From: a bacterium
Lineage (GTDB): Bacteria; Patescibacteriota; Minisyncoccia; CAIUEV01
NCBI GenBank assembly: GCA_021779915.1
Contig: JAJXZR010000011.1
Span: 1 to 54,189, forward strand
DNA: 54,189 nt
Direction of reading: 5' to 3'
This document shows, piece by piece, positions 1-8,123 of the stretch. The first letter of the stretch is position 1. Each line of letters starts with the position of its first letter. Below the pieces are notes generated by a model, which was not told the DNA's origin, did not search any database, and worked only from the letters and a program-made list of their open reading frames with translations. Both the position numbers and the translations under genes were made by a program.

Positions 1-11
1 ATTGTGTGTTT

Positions 12-83
12 GCGGGAGTAGTTCAGTGGTAGAACGCCACCTTGCCAAGGTGGAGGTCGCGGGTTCAAGTCCCGTCTCCCGCT
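12..83 (+). tRNA. tRNA-Gly (anticodon GCC)
   Basis: A 72-nt cloverleaf: a 7-bp acceptor stem (GCGGGAG with CTCCCGC), a D-arm with TTCAGTGGTAGAA, anticodon loop TTGCCAA and a T-arm with GGTTCAAGTCC. The discriminator base is T and the following bases are CAG, so the 3' CCA is not encoded and must be added by a CCA-adding enzyme. The upstream end of any promoter lies outside the window. Confidence 0.96.
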
Positions 84-213
84 CAGAAAATTAAAAATTA
101 AAAATGCAAAATTAAAAATTTAGGAGTCGCCAAAGGCGACATTTATTTAATCGCTTGTCGCCTCCGGCGACACTTTAATTTTGCATTTTGCATTTTTAAT
201 TTTAAATTTTCTA
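84..213. repeat. Intergenic palindrome with two GTCGCC hairpins
   Basis: The whole gap between tRNA-Gly and galT is an imperfect inverted repeat. Outer arms are A-rich (AAAATTAAAAATTAAAAATG) on the left and the T-rich complement on the right. Inside are two GC-rich mini-hairpins, GTCGCCAAAGGCGAC at 126-140 and GTCGCCTCCGGCGAC at 157-171. The AT-rich right arm can be read through in frame with galT, which explains the artificial N-terminal extension in the ORF track. Confidence 0.7.
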
Positions 214-1239
214 ATGCCTTTGTCTTCTCAAAACCAAGATTCGCCTATGATTTCTGAGCTTCGCCAGGATATAGTTACCGGCGATTGGGTAGTTATTGCC
301 AAGGCCAGAGCACAAAAACCGGAATCTTTCAAAAAGGAAGAAGAGGCTTCTTCTAAGTTTTCTACATCCGAATGTGTTTTTTGTCATCCAGAGGAAACTG
401 GACAAAAAAAGGATACTTTAATTTACTACCGAGATGACGGGGAATGGAGCCTCCGGGTTTTTCCCAACAAATTTCCAGCTTTCGAAAGACAATCAAATAC
501 TGTTCGACACTGGACGGAAGGTCCTTATTTCGGAATGGAGGGCGTGGGTTATCATGAGGTAATCGTCACAAGAAGCCACCAACGAACTTATGGAGAAATG
601 ACTGTTGAAGAAGTTGCTGAACTCGTCGACGCTTTTCGCACTCGTTATCTTGATTTAATGAAGAGAAAAAGCGTGAAATACATAATGATTATCCATAATC
701 ATGGCAAAAATGCAGGTGCTTCTCAGCCACACCCTCATTGCCAACTTTTTGCCATACCCGTCATTTCACCGGGGATAGAACTCGAACTTAAAGGGACGGA
801 AAATTATTATAAATCCAACAAGGAGTGCGCTTTTTGCACAATGGTAAATTGGGAGCTAAAAGAGAAAAAGAGAGTTGTCTTTGAAAATGATTCTTTTATA
901 GTTATCACTCCCTTTGCTTCCCGCAGCGCTTTTGAATTATGGATTATCCCCAAAAAACACAGCCCCTATTTTGAAAGGATCACCCAGAGAGAAGAATGGG
1001 ATTTTGGTGAAGCCATCCAAAAAGCAATGAAAAAATTATTTTTAGGGCTGAACGATCCCGCTATTAATTTTTATCTTCACACTTCACCCTGCGACGGTCG
1101 TGATTATGACCATTACCATTGGCATTTAGAAATTTTGCCCCGCACCTCGATCTGGGCCGGATTCGAGATGGCAACTGGAGTAGAAGTCAGCACAATCCTG
1201 CCAGAAGAAGCAGCAAGATTTTTAAAAAAACAAAACTAA
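214..1239 (+). CDS. galT: Galactose-1-phosphate uridylyltransferase (GalT, HIT superfamily)
   Basis: GalT transfers UMP from UDP-glucose to galactose-1-phosphate in the Leloir pathway; some bacterial relatives act on other sugar-1-phosphates. The protein has the two-lobed GalT layout: an N-terminal CVFCHPEETG zinc-type cysteine pair, the active-site GASQPHPHCQ with the HPH triad in the middle, a second CAFC pair and a C-terminal HYHWHLEI metal-binding segment. At about 341 residues it is a normal family length. I start at the ATG giving MPLSSQNQ, because the track's TTG start reads through an intergenic palindrome; MISELRQD at 247 is also possible. No galK or galE lies next to it, so it may serve nucleotide-sugar interconversion rather than galactose catabolism. 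Confidence 0.9.
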   Translation: MPLSSQNQDSPMISELRQDIVTGDWVVIAKARAQKPESFKKEEEASSKFSTSECVFCHPEETGQKKDTLIYYRDDGEWSLRVFPNKFPAFERQSNTVRHWTEGPYFGMEGVGYHEVIVTRSHQRTYGEMTVEEVAELVDAFRTRYLDLMKRKSVKYIMIIHNHGKNAGASQPHPHCQLFAIPVISPGIELELKGTENYYKSNKECAFCTMVNWELKEKKRVVFENDSFIVITPFASRSAFELWIIPKKHSPYFERITQREEWDFGEAIQKAMKKLFLGLNDPAINFYLHTSPCDGRDYDHYHWHLEILPRTSIWAGFEMATGVEVSTILPEEAARFLKKQN

Positions 1240-1248
1240 ACAATATTC

Positions 1249-1395
1249 GTGTCGTCCCGGGCTTGATCCGGGATCCAGAAAATAAAATTAGACTATTAAA
1301 ATATTTTTATCGATTTTATTAAAAATCAAACTAAAATAACATTTTGTTAGTTTAATAAAGTTCTCCTGGATCCCGTGTCAAGCCCGGGACGACAC
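1249..1395. repeat. Palindromic repeat, GTGTCRTCCCGGG family, complete copy
   Basis: Terminal inverted repeats of about 33 bp (GTGTCGTCCCGGGCTTGATC on the left, its near-complement ending GGGACGACAC on the right) flank an AT-rich centre. Each arm folds on its own through CCCGGG/CCGGG. Related copies or halves occur at 13215, 30745, 33340 and 53715. It fills most of the gap between galT and the next gene. The family resembles the short palindromic repeats seen in many bacterial intergenic regions. Confidence 0.85.
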
Positions 1396-1422
1396 ATTTT
1401 TTAACTTTATAAACTTATTTTT

Positions 1423-1902
1423 ATGTACCATTTTTTCACCGCTCTCCCCCCTGAAATAAAAACTTTTCTCCTTTCTATGACCCCAGTTGGAGAACTTCGC
1501 CTTTCTATACCATGGTCAATAAATTATTATGATTTTTCTCCTTTTAAGGCTTTTTTAATCTCTTTTATCGGAAATAATTTTATAAATTTATTTCTTTTTT
1601 ATTTGGCTCTTCCAATTGCCAATTGGCTAGAAAAACAACCTTTTTTCTTAGGAAAATTTGTCGCTTGGGCGAGAGAACATCTAAAAAAGAAAGGGGAGAA
1701 ATATTTGGAAAAGTGGGGAAGTTGGGCAATTTTTATTATTTGCTCGATCCCTCTCCCTGGTTTTGGGGGTTGGACTGGCGCAGGAGTTGCCGCCTTCCTA
1801 GGAATTCACCCAAAAAAAGCTATTCCAGCTTTGATTGGAGGAACGTTTATTTCTGGAATAATTGTTCTTTTAAGCACCCTGGGGCTTTCAAGTATTTTTT
1901 AG
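1423..1902 (+). CDS. Small multidrug-export-like membrane protein (COG2426 / Sm_multidrug_ex)
   Basis: A 159-residue integral membrane protein with about four hydrophobic segments. It has the family hallmarks TPVGELRLSIP near residue 20 and PLPGFGGWTGA near residue 110, the latter being the re-entrant glycine-rich signature. The family is annotated as a putative small multidrug export protein, but transport activity is poorly established, so the substrate is unknown. It starts at an ATG after an AT-rich leader with no Shine-Dalgarno. It is a single gene, convergent with the VanW gene downstream and separated from it by a hairpin terminator. Confidence 0.8.
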   Translation: MYHFFTALPPEIKTFLLSMTPVGELRLSIPWSINYYDFSPFKAFLISFIGNNFINLFLFYLALPIANWLEKQPFFLGKFVAWAREHLKKKGEKYLEKWGSWAIFIICSIPLPGFGGWTGAGVAAFLGIHPKKAIPALIGGTFISGIIVLLSTLGLSSIF

Positions 1903-1976
1903 ATTATTGGGAAAACAAAAATGACTTGTATTGAAACTGTTTTTTAATAAGGAGAGTTTTACTGAACCTAAAATTT

Positions 1977-2002
1977 CCAATTTAACTTAAATGTTAAATT
2001 GG
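1977..2002. terminator. Hairpin terminator between convergent genes
   Basis: A perfect 10-bp stem, CCAATTTAAC and GTTAAATTGG, with a 6-base loop. It is flanked by T-rich sequence on the plus side (AAAATTTTTA) and on the minus side (AAATTTTAGG), so it could serve both the membrane-protein gene and the VanW gene. Confidence 0.65.
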
Positions 2003-2017
2003 ATTGAAAATTTTTAT

Positions 2018-3841
2018 CTACGTCCCCCCTTTTTTCTTTTTCTTTTTACTGTCTTTAGGAGATTTTTCATCTCCGGGGTGAGGGTATTTGGAAGGAGAGT
2101 CATATTTACTTAAAAAGTTTTTCTGAAACATTAAGTTGTTGTTTTTATCATAAACCTTTTGAATCCATTCCGCTTTCAACGAACCATCCGGCTTTTTATC
2201 AAAAGTTGTTGGTCCCTCTAATTCCACTTTTCTTTGGTCTGAATTACCAAAAAAATCAAAATATAAATTATTGCCCTCCATTCTGGTTTGAAGAAGTATT
2301 GGTCCGGGAGTATTGTTAACAAATTTCAAATCTGGTTTGGGAATATAAACAGTCGCATCTGTTCCTTGGGGAGAATAATATTGAACTGGATAAGCATGGT
2401 TTTGTCTTTCTGTAACTTGTAAGCCGGCTTTAACAGCACCCCTAAAGCAAGTGGAAGAAACTTGACACATCCCCCCTCCATATTCCGGGATTGTCTTATC
2501 CACTTTAATAACAAGTTCTGGTAAATACCCAGTATCCTTGTCTACTGGTCCAAGGGTTGTAATAAATGAAAATTCCGCACCCTTATCAATTACCACACCA
2601 TTAAACTTGCTGGCTCCTACTGCAATATTATGTCTTCTGTTAGTTGGCGACCCAACGAAATTTGAATCTCCCGTTGCCAGCAGAGCGCCTATTCCTAATT
2701 CTTTAATTTTTCCAATAGAAACATCGGCTGGTTTTTCTTGAACTGGCAGATTTATAAAATAATTATTATTTTTTAGAGCATCGATAATCATGTCAATTGA
2801 TTTTTCCATATCAATTGTAATTTCCGGACTAGAGGGTTTTATTTCTTTAATCTCACCGTTTTCCAACGCCAAAATTCCATTTTCCGGTTTTTGATATATT
2901 AAGCTTTCCACCTCTCCCTTTAAAAAAGCTTCGACCGCACTTCGGTTTATATCAAAAGTTAAAACGTACTTTTTTTTGTATTCGGAGAAATCTTGGCTGG
3001 CTAAAATTAGATTAGAAAGATCTTTTACGTCTTCACTTTGGTTTCCAAACATCAAATCTTCTTGACTTTGATTTTTTTGAATTTCAATCCAGGAGAGAAT
3101 TATCGGCTTAGGTAAATTAAAATTATAGTTTTTTACCTTGAACGAGAACGGGTAATCAAACATTTTTTTCAAATCGCCTTTCATACTCTCTGCTTGAACA
3201 GTAGAAATATCGGGGTCAATTTTTACTAGATTGATTTTAATTGGGTCACTACTCCATTTTTTTAAATTCTCTAAGACCTCCGCAACAAAAAACATACCAT
3301 CGACTCCAATTCCGTTTTTAGATGGGCTAATGATGATATTCTCATTTTCAAACTTAAATTTAGCTTCCTCAGCAGGATAAAGGATTATTTTGAATTTATT
3401 TTTCAGAACTTCGTTTAGCTTTGTAACATCAAAAGAGTAGTACACCGGCACCTTGAATCCTAGGAACAAATCCCCCCACCATTTGAAAGAATGATTGAAT
3501 AGGGAATTGTTTGGTCCAGTAGTTGTCTTTAGATTTGCGAAAGTTCTTTCTTCATCAAGATAGAAACCAATTTCAGACAAACTTGACTGATAAGATTTCC
3601 CTTCATAAATCAAACTTATCGGCTTATTTTGATAATTCTTACATTCTTCACTAATTTTTTCTTTTGCATTTTCAATATTGCCCCTTAAAATCGTATTTCC
3701 AATGTAAACCCTGGGATTTATCCTGTTTTTTCCCCAAAAATAGGGGAGTGTGACAAATAAAAAAGCCCCTCCAATAAAGATGAGTAACAGAATAAAGCCC
3801 GCTTTTTTTATTCCCATTCCCGACTCTTGACTAAAAATCAT
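2018..3841 (-). CDS. VanW family protein with peptidoglycan-binding-like repeats
   Basis: A 607-residue envelope protein. A single N-terminal membrane anchor (AGFILLLIFIGGAFLFVTL, about residues 14-32) is followed by a long extracytoplasmic region with the repeated beta-rich modules that usually precede VanW domains. The VanW domain lies near residues 400-530, with the diagnostic GGGMCQVSSTCF, the YSPQGTDATVY stretch and NNTPGPILL. VanW is named from vancomycin-resistance clusters, but its biochemical role is unresolved; in these bacteria it is a common wall-associated protein. The C-terminus is a Lys-rich tail ending KKKKKKGGT. An internal ATG (MGIKKAG, start 3817) just before the anchor is an equally plausible start. 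Confidence 0.88.
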   Translation of the reverse strand: MIFSQESGMGIKKAGFILLLIFIGGAFLFVTLPYFWGKNRINPRVYIGNTILRGNIENAKEKISEECKNYQNKPISLIYEGKSYQSSLSEIGFYLDEERTFANLKTTTGPNNSLFNHSFKWWGDLFLGFKVPVYYSFDVTKLNEVLKNKFKIILYPAEEAKFKFENENIIISPSKNGIGVDGMFFVAEVLENLKKWSSDPIKINLVKIDPDISTVQAESMKGDLKKMFDYPFSFKVKNYNFNLPKPIILSWIEIQKNQSQEDLMFGNQSEDVKDLSNLILASQDFSEYKKKYVLTFDINRSAVEAFLKGEVESLIYQKPENGILALENGEIKEIKPSSPEITIDMEKSIDMIIDALKNNNYFINLPVQEKPADVSIGKIKELGIGALLATGDSNFVGSPTNRRHNIAVGASKFNGVVIDKGAEFSFITTLGPVDKDTGYLPELVIKVDKTIPEYGGGMCQVSSTCFRGAVKAGLQVTERQNHAYPVQYYSPQGTDATVYIPKPDLKFVNNTPGPILLQTRMEGNNLYFDFFGNSDQRKVELEGPTTFDKKPDGSLKAEWIQKVYDKNNNLMFQKNFLSKYDSPSKYPHPGDEKSPKDSKKKKKKGGT

Positions 3842-4052
3842 TTATTAATATAAATATTTTTAATATTATTAATCCCCCTATAAATTTATAAATAGGCATT
3901 ATTAATGTCAAGTTACTGTTTTATTAACCAATAAATTTCATCAAATTGCTTTTAGAACCTAAAATACGTTCCTTTTTAGTTTGACTAAGTACTTTTTCTA
4001 AGTTAAAGAAATAATACTTGGTTTATATGAATTTTACTATTTAATTTTCCTC

Positions 4053-4253
4053 ATGGCAGTCCCAAAACAGAAGCAATCTAAGAGCCGAAGCAGAAAAAGA
4101 CGATCGCATCAAAGTCTAAAGGTGGCTGGCTTAGTCAAATGTACTCATTGCAACAAAGAAAAGAAGGCTCATGTCGTTTGCCCTTATTGTGGTTTTTATA
4201 AAGAAAAAGAAGTTATTAATACTCTTTTAAAACTTGAGAAGAAAAAGAAATAG
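4053..4253 (+). CDS. rpmF: 50S ribosomal protein L32
   Basis: A 66-residue protein starting MAVPKQKQSKSRSRKRR, the conserved basic N-terminus of L32. Next comes a four-cysteine zinc ribbon (CTHCNKEKKAHVVCPYCG, residues about 30-47). Length and motif order match the bacterial family closely. It sits just upstream of nusB, so the two may be co-transcribed. It has no Shine-Dalgarno sequence. A possible promoter (TTGACT with a T-rich spacer) lies about 70-80 bases upstream. Confidence 0.97.
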   Translation: MAVPKQKQSKSRSRKRRSHQSLKVAGLVKCTHCNKEKKAHVVCPYCGFYKEKEVINTLLKLEKKKK

Positions 4254-4313
4254 TTTAAATGATTTTTACTCGTTACTTGTAACTTGCTACTTGCAACTTT
4301 AATATATAGACAA

Positions 4314-4751
4314 ATGTCAAGAAGAAGGGGTCGATTTATTGCTTTTCAGTGCCTATTTGAAAACGATTTTCAGCAATTTAAGAAAAATAAATTGCCTGAG
4401 GATGATATTTTGGAAAGAAATATTGAAGAGTTCGGCGGTGAAGACCAGAGAGAATTCGCCACTACTCTTTTTCTTGAAACTAAAAAAAATCAAAAAATAA
4501 TCGATTCGATGATTGAAAAGGCCGCCCCTGAATGGCCTATTTCTCAAATAAATTTAATAAATAGAAACGTTCTTCGACTTGGAATTTACGAACTTCTTTT
4601 CGGAAACTCCAAGGCCGTTCCTCCTAAAGTGGTTATCAACGAAGCGATCGAAATTGCAAAAACCTTCGGCAGTGATTCCTCTGGTCGCTTCGTAAACGGG
4701 GTTCTTGGCACAATTTTTCGGGAAATGAAAACGTTGGAAGAGGAAAAATAA
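4314..4751 (+). CDS. nusB: Transcription antitermination factor NusB
   Basis: About 145 residues, all-helical, with the NusB signature [14 protein letters not shown]-like segment (here [15 protein letters not shown]) and the C-terminal [14 protein letters not shown]...GRFVNGVLG. NusB binds NusE/S10 and boxA RNA in ribosomal RNA antitermination complexes. I use the ATG giving MSRRRGRF; the track start adds ten residues read from a repetitive ACTTG-rich leader. It follows rpmF by about 60 bases. The stop codon forms the edge of a nested palindrome that occupies the entire downstream gap. Confidence 0.93.
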   Translation: MSRRRGRFIAFQCLFENDFQQFKKNKLPEDDILERNIEEFGGEDQREFATTLFLETKKNQKIIDSMIEKAAPEWPISQINLINRNVLRLGIYELLFGNSKAVPPKVVINEAIEIAKTFGSDSSGRFVNGVLGTIFREMKTLEEEK

Positions 4752-4967
4752 TTTGAAATTTTCAATTTTTCTCCCCTTCAGATGAAGGAGAATTTTCTTC
4801 AACAGAGGGAAATTCCCCCGGAGGGGGGAGGGGTTCTGATGTCAAATGTTGTTAATCAACTTTTATCGCTTCGCGTTCAAACCCTCCGCCCTACGGGCAC
4901 CTCCCTTCATCTGAAGGGAGGAAAATATAGCATCGCTTTTTTCCATTAAGCTTAAATTTCAAATTAT
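4748..4967. repeat. Nested palindrome filling the nusB to rluA-type gap
   Basis: Outer perfect 14-bp arms ATAATTTGAAATTT (4748-4761, including the nusB stop codon) and AAATTTCAAATTAT (4954-4967). Inside lie CTCCCCTTCAGATGAAGGAG (4771-4790) and CTCCCTTCATCTGAAGGGAG (4901-4920), each a hairpin on its own and also complementary to each other. Between them are CCCCCGGAGGGGG and CCGCCCTACGGGC. The gap appears to be wholly repeat-derived and has no coding potential. Confidence 0.8.
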
Positions 4968-4972
4968 TTCCC

Positions 4973-6118
4973 ATGTCTCGTTTCGACTCTTTTCTAAAAA
5001 ATAACATTTCTCTTTTTTTAAAAAACTCTCTTTTTTTCCCACAAAGAGAGAAAGAAAAATTGCTCTCGCTTCCACGAAGTTTTTGGCAGAAACAGATTGG
5101 ACGGGGGAGAGTAATTTACCAGGGTAAAAGGCTAAAATCGGGAACTAAAATAAATTTTCAAGATATTTCTAAAATATCTATAGATTGGAAAAAGATAAAA
5201 AGGGATTTTTATTTTACTAAAAATCTAAATAAAGTTTCCTACCCTGCATCCCTCCATATCTTAAAAAACGAGAAAGATTTTTTGGTTATAAACAAACCAG
5301 CCGGATTGTCAGTCCACCAATCAGAAAAAATTAATTTAGCAAAAGAAAAGTCAGTGACCTTGGTAGAGATAATCAACTCGAAAGGACTGCTTGATAAAAA
5401 TTTTGACGATCCGAGGGCGGGTATCGTCCATAGGCTCGACAAAAGGACTAGCGGCCTGCTAATTATTGCTAAAAACAGTACTTTTCAAAAGGAAATTAAA
5501 AAAAAGTTTAAGAGCAGAGAGGTTAAAAAAAAATACCTCGCTCTCGTTCGAGGAAATTTCCCTTATAAAAACTTTTACATCCACGGATTAATAGGCAAAA
5601 AACAAAGCAACCCAAAAATACAAGGGATGGAAAATTTGGTTTTAAAGGAAGGTAGTCTTGGGAATATATCTTCTTTTTGGAAAAATTATTGCCTAGACGC
5701 CAAAAACATCTCTCAGCCTAATAAATCGGGAATAATAAATCCCAAAACTTCTCTTGGTCTAGGCATGGTTGTTTTTTCGGGGAAGATAAATGAAATAGAA
5801 AGTTATTTACGCGAAAACAATAAATCATTTTCTGGCATCTTTGGTGGTTGGAAAGATATTTTAGAAAACTCTAAAAACAGTGCCGGCAAGCTTAATGAAC
5901 AATATTCTTTGCTGAAAATGTTCCCTTTATCCGGAAGAACTCATCAAATAAGAGTACACTTGTCTAAAGCCGGATTCTCGATTGTGGGAGATGATACTTA
6001 TGGGGGCTTTCTAGGGAATGACCTGCCTTGCCATTTTCTTCATGCTTTTAATCTTCATTGGGAAGACAATAAAAACCGAGCTATAGAATTGATCGCGAAT
6101 AAAGTGTTTTTGTTTTAA
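4973..6118 (+). CDS. RluA-family RNA pseudouridine synthase with an internal insertion
   Basis: Isomerises uridine to pseudouridine in rRNA or tRNA. An S4-like N-terminal RNA-binding region (about residues 1-75) precedes the catalytic domain. The domain contains ILKNEKDFLVINKPAGLSVH and the catalytic motif GIVHRLDKRTSGLLI near residue 150, whose Asp is the nucleophile, and it ends with the conserved PLSGRTHQIRVHL. Between the VRGNF and LSGRTHQIRVHL blocks there is an extra stretch of roughly 65-80 residues (Ser/Asn/Lys-rich) not found in typical RluC/RluD enzymes. The target site cannot be assigned. The ATG start is tight behind the palindromic repeat, with no Shine-Dalgarno. Confidence 0.88.
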   Translation: MSRFDSFLKNNISLFLKNSLFFPQREKEKLLSLPRSFWQKQIGRGRVIYQGKRLKSGTKINFQDISKISIDWKKIKRDFYFTKNLNKVSYPASLHILKNEKDFLVINKPAGLSVHQSEKINLAKEKSVTLVEIINSKGLLDKNFDDPRAGIVHRLDKRTSGLLIIAKNSTFQKEIKKKFKSREVKKKYLALVRGNFPYKNFYIHGLIGKKQSNPKIQGMENLVLKEGSLGNISSFWKNYCLDAKNISQPNKSGIINPKTSLGLGMVVFSGKINEIESYLRENNKSFSGIFGGWKDILENSKNSAGKLNEQYSLLKMFPLSGRTHQIRVHLSKAGFSIVGDDTYGGFLGNDLPCHFLHAFNLHWEDNKNRAIELIANKVFLF

Positions 6119-6195
6119 ATTTTGTCTTTAAATTATTTTGTGATAAAGTTCCAATTGGTAAAATATTAAGTAGCTAATAGTTATTTTCTTTTGTT

Positions 6196-6810
6196 ATGCA
6201 AACCCACAAAAAACAGTCTTTTTTTAAGAGGTTAATTGGGATAGAAGGAGAGGATATGCAGATGCAAAACGACAATATGGGATATTTTGGAAATGAAGGA
6301 ATGATGGCTCAGGAAGAATACAACACATCTCCTCAAATTCAAAGCTATGGGGGAGAAAATGTTATAAATCCTTCTTATGCCAGCCCAACCGAACAAACTG
6401 GAACGCCCGTTCAAATGGAAACGAAGGTAGCGGGATTACAAAACAGCAACGATGGAGATGCCAACTGGGTGGCCGATCAAGAAGGGCAATTAACCATCGA
6501 CGTTTACCAGACTGATTCTGATATTGTTATCAAGTCAACGATTGCTGGTGTTAGACCGGAAGATCTAGACATTCAAATTAACAATGACATGGTCACTATC
6601 AGAGGGGAGAGAAGAAAAGAAGAAGAGACCAGGGAAGAAGACTACTACTACCAAGAATGTTATTGGGGAGCTTTCTCTCGTTCTATTATTTTGCCTGTTG
6701 ACATACAAGCCAACAAAGCTGAGGCTATAATGAAAAATGGGATATTAACAATCAGGCTTCCTAAGGCTGAAACTGCCAAAGCCAGAAAAATTCAAGTTAG
6801 AGGATATTAG
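6196..6810 (+). CDS. Hsp20/alpha-crystallin small heat-shock protein
   Basis: A 204-residue ATP-independent holdase chaperone. The N-terminal ~90 residues are low-complexity, rich in Met, Gln, Asn and Gly, and probably disordered. The alpha-crystallin domain spans about residues 95-195, with LTIDVYQTDSDIVIKSTIAGV, then VTIRGERRKEE, a FSRSIILP beta strand and the terminal GILTIRLPKAE. The C-terminus lacks an obvious IXI motif but ends KARKIQVRGY, where IQV could serve that role. It stands alone between two housekeeping genes on the same strand. Confidence 0.92.
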   Translation: MQTHKKQSFFKRLIGIEGEDMQMQNDNMGYFGNEGMMAQEEYNTSPQIQSYGGENVINPSYASPTEQTGTPVQMETKVAGLQNSNDGDANWVADQEGQLTIDVYQTDSDIVIKSTIAGVRPEDLDIQINNDMVTIRGERRKEEETREEDYYYQECYWGAFSRSIILPVDIQANKAEAIMKNGILTIRLPKAETAKARKIQVRGY

Positions 6811-6859
6811 AAAAAATCTTGTTTTTAACAATTTTTTAAAATTTTTTGAGCTTTTTTCT

Positions 6860-7837
6860 ATGGAAATAAAGAAAAATATTCCTCTTTCTTCTTATACTTC
6901 TTTTAAAACTGGGGGACAGGCTCGATTTTTTTGTGAAGTTAAAACAAAAGAAGATCTTTTAACATTGTTTCGTTGGGTAAAAAAAGAAAAAATTAATTTT
7001 TTCTTTTTAGGTGGCGGAAGTAACCTGTTAATTAGCGACTCTGGTTTTAACGGACTGATTATAAAAGTATCTGGTAATAAAATTATTTGGAAAGATAACT
7101 TCTCTTGGATTTCTGCAGGAACAACTATTTTTAAACTTATCTCAGAGGCAAAAAAAGCAGACTTAGGTGGTATTGAGTGGGCTTTTGGGGTTCCGGCCAC
7201 GGTAGGTGGTGGGGCTAGAAACAATATGGGGGCTTTTGGTTTTGAATTATCTCAGTTTATTTCTGAAATTGAGGTTTTTGATTTAAAAAAAGCAACTTTC
7301 TTTAATTTAAAAAACCAAGATTGCCAATATTCCTACCGTAATAGTATTTTTCAACAAAAGCCTGAATGGCTTATTTGGCGGGTAAAGATAAAATTATTAC
7401 CCTCTAAAAGAGAAGTTATAGAAAAAAATATTTTAAAATATTTTTTTCTTAGAAAAGAGAAACAGCCTCTAGAGTTTCCTTCGGCCGGAAGTTTTTTTAA
7501 AAACCCACCAATTAGCCTTTTAGATAAAAAGATAAAAGAAAGTTTAATTGATGATTTTGTTAATACTAAGATAAATAACAAGGAGGATAAAGAAAAAATT
7601 AGAGAAAAAGTTTATCGTAACGGAAGTTTGCCGGCAGGTTATTTTATAGAAAAGGTGGGTTTAAAAGGAAAAATCATTGGAGGAGCGAAAATTTCTTTAA
7701 AGCACGCCAATTTTATTATTAATTTTAACAAAGCAAAAACCGAAGATATAATAATCCTTGCCAGCATTATAAAGCAAAAAGTAAGAACCACATTTCACAT
7801 TCAATTAAAAGAAGAAGTAGAATATGTCGGCTTCTAA
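6860..7837 (+). CDS. murB: UDP-N-acetylmuramate dehydrogenase MurB
   Basis: Reduces UDP-GlcNAc-enolpyruvate to UDP-MurNAc with NADPH and FAD in peptidoglycan precursor synthesis. The FAD-binding domain has SSYTSFKTGGQARF, FFLGGGSNLLIS and the GVPATVGGGARNNMGAFG block. The substrate domain has YSYRNSIF and the catalytic-serine motif FPSAGSFFKNP. The C-terminal part, AGYFIEKVGLKG followed by SLKHANFIIN, holds the conserved Glu region. Its 325 residues are slightly longer than the short MurB form, with a ~30-residue Lys/Asp/Asn-rich insert after KNPP. A second murein gene, murD, lies 3.6 kb downstream. Confidence 0.93.
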   Translation: MEIKKNIPLSSYTSFKTGGQARFFCEVKTKEDLLTLFRWVKKEKINFFFLGGGSNLLISDSGFNGLIIKVSGNKIIWKDNFSWISAGTTIFKLISEAKKADLGGIEWAFGVPATVGGGARNNMGAFGFELSQFISEIEVFDLKKATFFNLKNQDCQYSYRNSIFQQKPEWLIWRVKIKLLPSKREVIEKNILKYFFLRKEKQPLEFPSAGSFFKNPPISLLDKKIKESLIDDFVNTKINNKEDKEKIREKVYRNGSLPAGYFIEKVGLKGKIIGGAKISLKHANFIINFNKAKTEDIIILASIIKQKVRTTFHIQLKEEVEYVGF

Positions 7838-7874
7838 ATCAAATATTATCTCCTAAATTTTTTAAATTAAATCT

Positions 7875-8090
7875 ATGGATTTTTGGTGTAACCAGCAATA
7901 CCGAGAGAATTTTATGATTTTTTTAATTGCAATTGCGTTATGGAGTATCCCTTGGAAAGCTTTGGCGCTCTGGAAATCTGCAAGAAATTCTCAAAAATGG
8001 TGGTTTATCGCTTTTATGCTTATAAACACAGTTGGTTTTTTAGAAATATTTTATATAATAATTTTACCCAAAATTAAGAAAAAAGATTAA
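7875..8090 (+). CDS. DUF5652-type small membrane protein
   Basis: A 71-residue protein with two hydrophobic helices. They flank the characteristic WKALALWKSARNSQKWWFIA segment, and INTVGFLEIFYI follows. This matches the DUF5652 pattern that I know from candidate-phyla genomes. Function is unknown. It is 37 bases behind murB and 33 ahead of the C39-like gene on the same strand, so co-transcription is likely. Confidence 0.75.
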   Translation: MDFWCNQQYRENFMIFLIAIALWSIPWKALALWKSARNSQKWWFIAFMLINTVGFLEIFYIIILPKIKKKD

Positions 8091-8123
8091 TTTCGATTTT
8101 ATAATACTCTTTTCTTTTTTATA

